Below are positions 1 to 9,900 of a DNA stretch of 64,000 nt, one piece after another. The notes beneath the pieces are model-generated. The model was not told the origin of the DNA, made no database searches, and saw only the letters and a list, made by a program, of their open reading frames with translations. Each line of letters begins with the position of its first letter. Position 1 is the first letter of the stretch. A program made the position numbers and the translations under genes. The stretch is from Gymnopus androsaceus JB14 (Eukaryota; Basidiomycota; Agaricomycetes; Agaricales; Omphalotaceae), in NCBI GenBank assembly GCA_009733575.1, contig ML769665.1:1-64000 (forward strand), in the 5' to 3' direction.

Positions 1-250
1 ACTTTCAAAAATTCACCTACACTTTACTTATACTTGAGTAAAGTACCTTACTTAAGTACTTTACTCAAGTACTTACTCAAGTACTTTACTCAAGGTAGAA
101 TCCTAAGAATTACTTATACAATGATTACTTAAGTAAAGCTCGAGTACTTGTACTTACTATTTAAAGTTGTTTTTCTTAAATTTAATCCTGAGTAAATTCT
201 CAAGAATTACTTAAGAAAAAAGCGACTTACTTAAGAAAAGCTGCCATAGA
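1..250. repeat. AT-rich palindromic repeat at window edge
   Basis: The segment is built from many overlapping copies of short self-complementary words such as ACTTAAGTA and ACTCAAGTA, so both strands read alike. The style resembles the CTCGAGTA-rich hAT MITE at 14725-15450. No outer terminal repeat or target duplication can be seen because the window starts inside it. Probably a foldback-type MITE remnant. Confidence 0.5.
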
Positions 251-392
251 TTTACGGTGCCATCCTGTCGATGGATTGTGGTATTTGTGGAGTTGCTTTA
301 GGTGCCTGCACCTGAGCCTGAGGAGTGGTTTTCGGGATGGAGTGCCACGAGTTTGTGTTTCCGAAGCCCCAATTTCTGGTTGCTTTGTTCCT

Positions 393-1172
393 TCAATGCC
401 AAAGGTTGTCGAGATCGACAGTTCTTACCTTCCAGCCTTGGAAGGTAGTTGGGAGATTACCGACACTGTAGATACTGTCGATAATGGGTTTGTTCACTGC
501 GCATTCTATTTTCTGTAGAACATGTGGAGCATCTTTGTTGTACTGCGCCGTGTTGACTAGTACTTCAAAACGTTCAAAGAACATTGAAACCGTCTCGTCT
601 TTTCCTTGACGTGCTCTTTCGAATTTCTCTCTGGCATCGGTGTGTCTTGCCGTATCCAGGTACCTTTCATCAAGTATGGTAATGAACTCGGTCCACATCA
701 AGTTCCAGCGTAGTCTGGTGTAGTTATACTCTCGTTGGTAGTAATTTTCTACCCAGTCTCATACTTTCTCCCCTTCCATATAGGAGAGAGCAATGTTGAT
801 CCGTTCTGTGTCGGTTCGGACCTTGTTCTTTTCGTCACTCAGCCACATGCTGAGTTTTCTCTTCCATTCCTGGTAACTCTCTTTCCCGCCTTTAAACATT
901 GGCGGTTCTTTCAAGAGAGATTTTCCAGTAATGGAAGCTGAAGGGGTGGGTGGTTTGGTTCAAAGTTCCCCGGGTTCTTCTCCTGGTGCAATGATCTCAA
1001 ATCCCCTATTTCTGAGGAAGCTTATCATCTCGTCAAATTGAGATGGTGGAGCGTGTTGTGACACATTAGGATTGGGTTGTGGAACGGGTGGTACGTATGA
1101 GTCTCGCAGTTCAGGATGTTCATAGGGGTCATTTCGGAGGGGAGATGAAGATCGGGATCCTTGATGAGACAT
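393..1172 (-). pseudogene. Ty3/gypsy-type gag, broken by two in-frame TGA codons
   Basis: One minus-strand frame runs from an ATG at 1172 to a stop at 393. It is interrupted only by TGA at 960-962 and TGA at 759-761. The N-terminal part is Ser/Pro/Gln-rich. After the first stop comes a typical retrotransposon gag core: PPMFKGGKESYQEWKRKL, then ALSYMEGEKV followed by a TGA where gag proteins usually have Trp, then DWVENYY, and an RQGKDETVSMFFERFEVL block in the C-terminal half. Gag forms the particle of Ty3/gypsy elements. No protease, RT or integrase follows, and no zinc knuckle is visible. Both lesions keep the frame, which points to point mutation rather than indels. The family call is firm; the element's outer ends were not found. 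Confidence 0.8.
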
Positions 1173-2158
1173 GGTGGTTTGGGTTGGTGGTGTGAGGGTA
1201 GTAGGAGTAGTGGTTTGATCGGATGGAGTAGGAGGTTTGGAATTACGAGCTCGATAGGTTGTACGATCCAGAGTGGTGAGAGGTGAATGTGATCAACAAC
1301 TCTTGGAATGTAAAATGATGAAAAGGGAATAAAAGAAATAGAAAGGTGGAGGAATAGGGATGTGATAAAGTGAATATAATGCAAATGCATAAAGGTCATG
1401 TGAACAGTGTTCACAAACAGTCTTTGCACTTGTCTTGCTGACTTAACATGGCTCTCCAACTAGGAATGGAGCAACGTTCCGTGTGCTATGACTCCTCTCC
1501 GAAGATTGGTTATCAGTCAAAAACTTTCAACTACCAGTACTACGAGTCAGACTCAACGTTACTCGTGTTGTACTATAGGTGTCTATAAGTCTAATTGGGT
1601 GCAAAGATCTGTAAGGCAAAAGGTTGGTAGAACGGTGAGTGTAGTGTGCGGGATGAGAGAATTATGATTGCGTAGCGTGGAATACAAAACGTGAAATCTT
1701 GAGTAGTAAGAAGTCACAACGGTTGTTGAAGATTACTGTTGACCAGTATCAACAATGAGCAACGATCCGTGATGGGTGGAAGAGAGTAGCTTCAATCTTC
1801 TGTCAGCGACTAGTTTCCCACAACACAAGGTACCAGGCATCACGACTTCAGACTTAAGCAAAGACAAGAATGATGAAGAAAAGAGAAGAAGATGATATTG
1901 AGAACTAAGAGATATTGACGAGATTGAAGCTAAGGACTAAGCTACAGCTACTACTACTTATATACTAAAGTACAAGCCCTAAGCCCTATACCCTATACCC
2001 TGACCGTGCATTAACAATGCATGAAACAATAAAAGACAACAGGTCAACAACAATAAGTAATGATAGGTCGATCATACAAGTATGGACATGCTAACATGTG
2101 TTATGATCAGAAACAATCATACTCTGATCGACAGTACCTAATTAGTACAGCCGCGCGT
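1173..2158. other. No gene seen; upstream side of the gag pseudogene
   Basis: No convincing coding frame. The stretch holds purine-rich leader-like DNA and a few degenerate CCCTAA/CCCTATA words near 1976-2002. It could contain the 5' LTR of the minus-strand gypsy element, but I could not pair it with a second LTR. Confidence 0.4.
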
Positions 2159-2817
2159 CTAAACAAGCGCGCGCTTATGTAGATATACAAGAGTAAATAA
2201 AGGAAAAATGATAAGATAAGAATGTTTGTAACAACTAGTAAATATAGTAGTACATGGATTCCATGCACTAGTAAATATATTAGTGCATGGATTCCATGCA
2301 CTAGTAAATATAGTAGCGTATGGATTCTGCTCCTCGGATGCTTGATGAAAGGAAGTGATTGGTGCAGAAGGAATGTCAGGAGGTGTAGGAGATACAGCAG
2401 GAGGTGCTGAAGGAGTTGCAGAAGGCACATGAAGTACAAGAGGTGCAACAGGATGTGCAGGAGGTGCAGTAGGAGGGGCGGGAGGTACAGGCGGGAGTCC
2501 AGTCCAAGCTTGGCGTAATTTTTTTCTCCATGTTTGCAACTCTTTTCAGCGGATTTCAATTCAAAACCCCGCGACTCTGCAAATTTCCTCCATCCTTTTC
2601 CCACCATCACTTTCTGTTGAGGGTTTGCCTTATTGGGATGAGGGTCTGGATTGCCGTCATCCTCATTGGACCAATCATATGCAGCGTGAATCTCCTGGAA
2701 GAGGGAGTCTCTGCTATGATTGTTTGAAGCAAAAGAAGGTGAGGTTTGCAGTGGATTCAAGGATTCACACCGGGGGCAAGATCCGGCGCACCTGTACCCC
2801 CAGTGCCTTAAAAGCAC
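2159..2817 (-). pseudogene. Hypothetical protein with Cys motif and proline-rich tail, frameshifted
   Basis: The frame beginning near 2817 reads a short Cys motif (RCAGSCPRC), then a hydrophilic region with acidic DWSNEDDGNPD and basic KGWRKFAESRGFELKS stretches. Around 2500-2540 the sensible reading moves to a second frame beginning MQTWRKKLRQAW, which continues into a Pro/Ala-rich tract (PPVPPAPPTAPPAHP). The same kind of Cys motif (RCIGPCPQC) occurs on the plus strand near 28305, so this may be a repeated transposon-associated domain. I do not recognise the family. The frame change could instead be an unseen intron. Confidence 0.35.
2234..2332. repeat. Three tandem 33-bp repeats
   Basis: Units start at 2234, 2267 and 2300, each beginning ACTAGTAAATAT and containing ATGGATTC. 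A 33-bp period keeps the reading frame. On the minus strand it encodes an 11-residue repeat of the type NPCTNIFTSAW within the C-terminal end of the overlapping hypothetical frame. Confidence 0.85.
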
Positions 2818-2903
2818 TAATCAATGGACTGGCTGGCGCACTTACAAAGAATGTCACTCACTGTGACCAGATCTGTAATAATGCCAAAAGTTCCCTTATA
2901 TAG

Positions 2904-4800
2904 CATCCCATATGCCGCTTTGCATCTCTCATCCAGCTAGACCTATCATACATCTTTTACCCAGCAGGGATATTCTCTAGAAATGCCACACCCATATTGT
3001 TTTGTTTCCTAGAGATGTTCAGGATGTTCGTTAACAAGCTGTAGGCCTGTTGGTTCAAATAGTGTAGAGCAATCAACACTAAGTGATTGGAACACAGGGG
3101 GTTTGGCTATCAATTTAAATAGCAAGGGTGCATTGTCAAAGGTTCTGCAAAGAAAATACTCTATCTGTCTCTCAAAAGTGACTGGTGTTTCTCGAAGTGA
3201 TGCTGGTAGACAATTGAAGGATAGGATCTCCTTTTCTAATCAATCTATACTGATTCTGGGCAATGATAGGGGCAACAATATAACAATGACAACAAAAAGA
3301 ACCACCAACAATATAGCTTGGTTCAACAAAGTGATTCCCAACAGTAGGGAAAAACCACTCAGGACAACAGACAGTTTGTTTCCTGTACACCTGAGCTCAG
3401 TCGCAACAGATGGTTGTTTCTCGGTGGTCACACTAGACTCCTCGAAACTAAAACAACAATTTGACTTGGTATAAGTCTGGGGTTTTCACAGTCATCAGGA
3501 TTATAAGTCTCTAACGCTGGGTGCAATAAACAACTCTCTTCCATACCACACGAAGTATTACTTTGGTTCACAAGGGAGTGGTATCTTTCCTGTCTCAGCC
3601 GTAGCTACGTCAACGAGGATTCACACTAGCAACAAATGAGGTCCAAAGGTAACTTGTTTTGCAAAGGAAATATAGCTAGGCTTTTATACTACTCTTGGCC
3701 AGACGCTGGTTAAATAATAAAGTACTTTGAGAATCTGGAGAAATGGTACAACTTGTTCAGAAAAGGAGAAATTATAATAAAGTAGTCCATATATGCATAT
3801 ATCTGCAACCCTAATTTCCATTCATCTGCCTCTTATGGGTATTGTACCCTATTTTGATCTGGGTTATACACCTTTGGTCCTTTCCTGGACGACACGTACT
3901 GCTATGTAGCTGATGTATGTCCAGTGCCGTGCTCACTAATCCCATCATAGTTCTGTTTCTTGTCGTAACTTATTGTGTCCTCCTTTCCTTCTTTTGTATT
4001 ATTATTCTCCATCCTCGTAGCTTTCCAATCATACCCATATCTCTATATCCCTGTAGTATATTCATGCAGGAAAACACCAACTAATGTACAGTGTTATTCT
4101 CCTAGCTCAAATCTCTGTCTATTACGTGTCGTTTCTTCCGTTTCTTGGCAGACACATATGCCTTCCAATAATGGTACACGTCACTTCAAGGGTCTATGTA
4201 TACTCTCTTGGCTTTGTCAATCCTCCTGTTCTTGTTTCATTCTTTCAGCATAGGCCATTTATCTGTTGTTCGGTGCCAAACAGATTATTAGTGCTTCCTC
4301 GGTATCAAGCTTTGAAGTACCCTTCGGCTATCATGACAATCTCGGCATCAGCCCACTGGAATTGGTTCTGTCCCATTTTGCAAAGTTTATATCCTTCCAT
4401 AATCCCTGAGTTACTTGTCTTCAGAGTGTATCCTTTGGAGCTCGAGTCTATGTGGGCAATGTGCCTCTTTTAATATGAGTTCTGGCATTGACATGCCAGT
4501 AAGACTCCGCTACTGGACTACGGATTCCTACAAACTACTTAGAGCTGATATTCAGTTCAATACCGTGGCTCTGTTGGTCTGAGTACTTCCACACTTATTA
4601 GACTCGTTACAGCTATCAGCTCAGGCTCACTATAGCTCTTATACTGTCTCTAGAAGCAAACTTGTCAAGAATGGCATTCTCGAGGTCTTGCCAAAAATTT
4701 GGCGTATTATCGTTCGCTATACCTCCCTATTATCACAGTGAGGCTGCCTCATGTGTGATCAACTTGCACCAAGTCACAATTATGTTTTCTTTGTTTGTTC
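2904..4800. other. Unassigned region with one weak ORF (3103-3474)
   Basis: The only notable frame is a plus-strand 123-codon ORF at 3103-3474. It is Ser/Thr/Lys-rich, has no recognisable domain, and its frame stays open upstream of the start. The rest has no coding-like frame. It may be decayed transposon DNA. Confidence 0.3.
4561..4735 (+). repeat. Diverged partial copy of the 40.2 kb / 60.2 kb dispersed repeat
   Basis: Two blocks match the repeat at 60190-60840: a block around CTATCAGCTCAGGCTCACTA and an end block GCCAAAAATTTGGCGTATTA. Similarity is clearly lower than between the other two copies, and the middle is not conserved. Confidence 0.45.
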
Positions 4801-4806
4801 ATGAAA

Positions 4807-4813
4807 TATAAAG
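4807..4813 (+). promoter_or_regulatory. TATA-like box
   Basis: TATAAAG lies about 75 bases before the ATG at 4882, a plausible core promoter spacing for a fungal gene. No other promoter evidence. Confidence 0.35.
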
Positions 4814-4881
4814 GACGTGTCTTTCATCCCAACTCCTCTTCTCTGACTTCCATCTTGTGGTATATTTCTTGCCAAATTGCA

Positions 4882-5660
4882 ATGGCTGACAACAATATTC
4901 CTATGAGTTCATCTCGCTAAACGCAACCACGATGCAACAGTGGGCCCATTCCCCAGAAATCTTCAAAGAAAGCTCAAACATCTCAGGCAGCTCGTCAGCC
5001 AAAGAAAGGAAAGAAGGGATGATCAGTGCCTTTATCACAAGTACCTCAGAAGGCCCAAGGGTTGCAAGTATGCAATCTTTCTTTCATGTTTCTTTCACCA
5101 ATTAACATCTGCTTTGACAGCAAGCATTCCATCTCCATATTTGCATTCTTTGGGGCCTCTTTTCCCAAGATGATGTCCCCCCTCCTGTCAGGACCCTTAC
5201 AACTGATAATTCCCAACAATGATTCCAGTCCTCTGATGATATCCATGCTCATGTCAAAAATCTAATATCTTCTGCAATGCCAAGCTCAGCAACAGCACTT
5301 GCTGCTGTAGCCGCAGTGCAAAAGGCATCGTTCATGGGAAGAAGTCAGATTGCCAAAGATGCAAACCGCGTGGAAGAAGCTCATCTCTTCATCATGTTTA
5401 ACACTGTTGCCAATTTAGGTCTCATTTGCTGGCAGCCCGATGTTCTTGGGACCATAGAGTCTATCTATAATCCTTTGCATGAACATCTGGCTATTTCAAC
5501 CTTCAAAACAGTTGCCACTGCATTTGAATACACATTCATGAATGCCGATCTCTCATTCCTTTCCAACTACAGCTTCCTTGTCAAACTTTACCAAAGTTTT
5601 GTTTTTGGACTCATGGCAGAGAAGGCACGCAAGGAAGGCAAGGCTACAGGAGGAATTGCA
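4882..5660 (+). pseudogene. 5' half of a hypothetical nuclear-type protein gene, split by Copia-1
   Basis: The ATG at 4882 opens MADNNIPMSSSR and then stops, but a shifted frame continues with a basic stretch (KKAQTSQAARQPKKGKKG) up to a likely intron (GTATGC at 5068, AG near 5120). From about 5277 to 5660 a clean 128-codon frame reads AVQKASFMGRSQIAKDANRV, then VEEAHLFIMFNTVANLGLIC, and ends GLMAEKARKEGKATGGIA exactly where Copia-1 begins. The 3' half continues at 13180. The gene therefore had early frameshift damage as well as the insertion. I recognise a family style common in mushroom genomes but cannot name it. Confidence 0.6.
5656..5660. repeat. Target-site duplication TTGCA (left copy of Copia-1)
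   Basis: TTGCA directly precedes the left LTR and is repeated directly after the right LTR at 13175-13179. Five bases is the normal duplication for Ty1/copia integrases. Confidence 0.9.
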
Positions 5661-6181
5661 TGTTGAAAGGATCTGACGCTTACGATAGTGACATCATCGA
5701 TCGACTTGACATGAGTCTTTCGTCCTGTTAATACTCCTTGAAACACCTTTGTAGCTGCGCTACATAAGGCAACAGCACTGTCTTTGTATTTGCTCAATAA
5801 GCATACTAGATGCTGTAATTATGCCATTCGCTAGTTCTATAAATATGATACATACGCTTATGAAGCATATGAACTGTTCAATACAATAGTAGTCGAATGT
5901 TGTCGTAATTACTCGATCTTACATTGTACTTACATGCTGTTGAACCATTATGATTGTACCATATGCCCTAAGCCACCTTACTATGATACTGTATAGTTGT
6001 AGTCGTACTTAGTATAAATACTGTAGGTACTTACCGTACTCCTTAGCACACTCAGTTGTACTACTACTTGTCTATACAAGAACTCTTCGCTCTCCAACTA
6101 GTCCTCCAGACCAGTCTACAAGCTACATAACCAAGTGAGTAATGCATCTCACCATTTGTTGATCATATGTCTGCTTCAACA
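5661..6181 (+). repeat. Copia-1 left LTR
   Basis: 521 bp, TG...CA ends. It contains a TATA-like TATAAATA near 6013 that could drive transcription from the R region. It differs from the right LTR at 8 sites, 6 of which are C/T or G/A changes at CpG dinucleotides. Confidence 0.93.
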
Positions 6182-6195
6182 GGTTATGGGCCCCG
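6182..6195 (+). other. Copia-1 primer-binding site
   Basis: GGTTATGGGCCCCG begins immediately after the LTR. Its complement contains GGGCCCATAACC, which resembles the anticodon stem-loop of initiator tRNA-Met (CAT anticodon flanked by paired G and C runs). Drosophila copia and yeast Ty5 are primed from that internal part of the tRNA. Copia-2 has the same bases at the same place (45722-45735). Confidence 0.7.
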
Positions 6196-6945
6196 GATTT
6201 GCTCGATGAAGGTTGTTACACCATTGCGTCTTTGACAAATGGTTGATCGCGTTAACGAACTCATCTGGTCCTACCTCGTAGACATTAGGCACGATGATTA
6301 GTGGCTTTGGGTTTGGGTGTAAACGGTAATAAGTGATTCGTTTTGTTACCTCCTTTCCGGAAGAGCCTAAAATATATAAGGCTACTTCAATTGAACTAAC
6401 TATTACCTACACTGTATATACACAGGCACTCCATGTTGAATGAACTTTTGACAGTTTCTATTCATTTAGGGCTGTTTGCGGGCCGATTCCTGCTATCAGG
6501 TAGACTTCTGCCGCTATGTGAATAATCAAAAGCATATGCGCGTAGGCTGGGCAATTGCGAACACGTGAGAGTTTCTTGCCCTCCTACTGTAGTATTCCCC
6601 CATATTGCCTTAAGTCCCTTAAACACCTATTAGGTCTGAATACTTGCTTTCTGAACCTTGAATCTTAATTGATTCTACTGGTGACGAAAACACGAGCTAT
6701 GATGATTCAAACGGTTTTCTCACGGCATATGGTTTTTGTATATAGTTTGGTTCAAACTTGCTGATGCGGGATGTGTATGACCCGATCAGAGATGGAAAAT
6801 GGATGGATATAAACAAACTGCGATCACACCACAACAAAGTCTAAATGGGTAATCACCGAAGTCAAGTGAATCTGAGATTCATAATCTTGGACATGTCAAA
6901 CATCTTAATTGATCATTACTGACAAGTTCATATCCAGAAATCACA
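6196..6945 (+). other. Copia-1 5' untranslated leader
   Basis: About 750 bases between primer-binding site and gag ATG. No coding frame; probably carries packaging signals, but none can be defined from one copy. Confidence 0.5.
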
Positions 6946-9900
6946 ATGTCTTCCACCAACGCAATCAACGCTGTTCCCCTCTTCAATGGTTCCAACTATA
7001 ACGATTGGTCATCTGGAATGAAGGCTTACCTTCAAGTCCAAAAACTTTTCGGACATGCCTACGGTACCAAGGTTCGCCCATCTCCTACTGGCAATCCTGC
7101 TACCAACCAGGATGCTCTTGATGCCTGGGATGAGAACGACGGTGCCGCTATTGGTGCCATCTCTCTCCGCCTGCCTAACCATATTAGGCAAACAGCAATC
7201 ATGGCCACTGCTAGGGAGACCTGGCAACATCTTGAGACCACCTATGGTACTCCTGGTGCCGCTGGACTCTTCGGAATCTTCCGAGAGGCCATTAGTTTCG
7301 AGATAGCTGAAAACTCCGATCCGGCTATGCCAATTGCATCTCTAACCTCGATCTTTGGCCGCCTCAATGCCTCTGGTCTCACCTTGACTGAGCCAGTTAA
7401 AGCCATGATTCTTCTTGCCGCACTTCCTCGTGCTTGGGACAGTTTAGCAATGACAATGCTAAGCCAGCACACTGGCGTAAACCTTACGCTTGCTGCTATC
7501 ATTCCCAAGATTCAGGATGAATACAATCATTGCTGCTCTAATGCCACATCACTCGCTTCTTGCCTCTCTACGGTGAATAAGAAGCGCAAGTCGAAGAACT
7601 CCTGGTCAAAACAAAAGAAGCAGAAGCAAAATGCTGATGCATCTAGTTCAAACCAACAGACTTCTTCCTCCGGTGGCAATAGCGGCAACAACGATAAAGG
7701 CAATCAGAAGAAGAAAGGCAAAGGCAAAGGCAAACTGCACGCCAATGAGGCTTCCACCGACAATCCGCTCCCAGTTGCTAACTTTGCCTCTTTCTCATCC
7801 TCCGCCGATCCTCTTAAGGATATTGACCCTTACACGGGCAAACTCGATCCTCTCCTCAGAGATATGAAGATAGAGGAACAAGAGTTGCCGCCTGATTGGG
7901 CTCAATCCATTGTTGATGATGGCTTTGCCAGAATTGACGATTACGACGAGGAAATGTATGGATCTGGCGATGAATGTACCTCTTACTGGCAAGTCCCTTT
8001 TAATTTCCTTAAAAAGAAAATCTCTAATTCATTGCATCGGCTAAACAGATCTTCTACTATAAATAACAATACTTTGCACGAACATTTGTACCATGCAACT
8101 AGTTCTTATTTATTTGATTCTGTACTTAAGCCTGAGCCTCTTGATGAGGCAAAATATATTAACTTTATGCATGCAATTACTGAGAGTAAGGAACTTCCTG
8201 AGAATAATGTAAGAATACAAGCAACGACATATGACACGTCTTGGTTACTTGATTCTGGCGCTTCACACCACTTTACTCCGAATATTGAAGATTTTGCCAA
8301 TTACAAGGAATGGAGGAATCCTATTCCACTTGTATCTGCTGATAAGAAATCTCGTTCGCATGTACTTGGCGCTGGAACAGTATATATTTGTCATGAAAAT
8401 GGAACAGGTGTTACCCACACGACTAAGTTACACCCAGTGTATTACCAGCCCGATAGCCCACATCGCCTTATTTCAATTGGTCAATTAAATAGAAATGGCT
8501 GTTACACAGTCATTAATGGAGATCAAAGTCAGATACGCAATAAGTCAAATCGTAAAATCATTATGACTGGAAAACCGTATAATACCAGTGATTTGCTCCA
8601 CTGGCTTCACGCTGACGTGTTGAATCCTGAAGCGCAAATAGTCAATATGGTTTCTATCGATTACGACTTGTGGCATAACCGATTTGCCCATCCAGGCAAT
8701 GAGATCCTTAAGCATGCTCCTGCTAATGTCAAAGGTCTTCCTAAAATACCTACTCCTACTGAGAAACATATCTGTAAAGGATGCGTTATTGGTAAAGAAC
8801 CTCAGAAATCATACCCCTCTTCATCTAAGCGTGCCAAACATCCCCTAGAACTTGTACACTTTGATTTGACCGAATTACCGATTCAGTCTTATCATAAATA
8901 CAAATATATTGTCACATTCTTGGATGATTGTTCGTCTTACGCTTACTCTGTCAAACTACGTCTTAAGTCCGAAGCTTTCCTCGCTTTTAATCAATTTAAA
9001 GCATGGGCTGAAAAGCAAACCGGACGTAAAATCAAAAAGATATGTATTGATCGAGGGGGAGAATTCTTATCGGATCAATTTATCAGTTATCTCAAAACAG
9101 AAGGTATCGAGGTCAATAAATCTGAACCTCATGTTCATCAACAGAACGATCGCGCTGAACACATACATCGCACCTTAATAGATAAATCAGAAGCTATGCG
9201 ACACCACGCTTGCTGCCCTGATTCTTGGTGGGAATTTTCATATTCCACATCTATGCATGTATACAACCACACTCCGATCCGTCGATTGAATTGGAAAACA
9301 CCTATTGAAATCTTCTTACGGAACAAACCGGATATTTCTTATTTCAGAACATTTGGTTGTGGTGCATACATGTTCATTCCACGTGCACAGCGGAAAAATA
9401 AACTGTCTCCGCATTCCAAAGCAATGATTTTCATTAGTTACGACACAGGAAGCAAAGGATATATCTTCATGCGTAGTAATAACGCGCTATACTATGGTGC
9501 TCAAGCTTGCTTTATTGAAGATTGGTTTCCACACTGCCGCGATTCTGACAAGAGTCACAAACCCTCCAATAAACCTAGTCCTATCATACCAAGTGATAAA
9601 CCCCCAACACGACCAACTGATGATCCTGCTGACAACGGATCTTCAGATGACAACGATCCTTTTGATCCTAGTCATATCCCGTTTACTTCTCCTGCACCTG
9701 TAGCTGTAAGAGTAATGCATTAAAACTGGGCAACAGTCCTAATGAACTATTGCATTAAATCGGGACAAGGAGTCAGGTTTGACAGCTCTGCCAAATCTAC
9801 TAATATCTAATAGGCAGTGATTAAGCGATGTTTGGGTCAAATCTTGTTAGGGTTAGCACAAGTGCTAACCCTAACATGAGAGATTTGATCCAAACAGAGC

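Noticed and set aside
1025..1459. 144-codon minus-strand ORF rich in Leu, His and Pro
   Set aside because: It overlaps the gag frame and has low-complexity composition without motifs.
1976..2002. Telomere-like CCCTAA/CCCTATA words
   Set aside because: Only a few degenerate units without hairpin or element ends; not enough to call a telomere tract or join the TTAGGG family.
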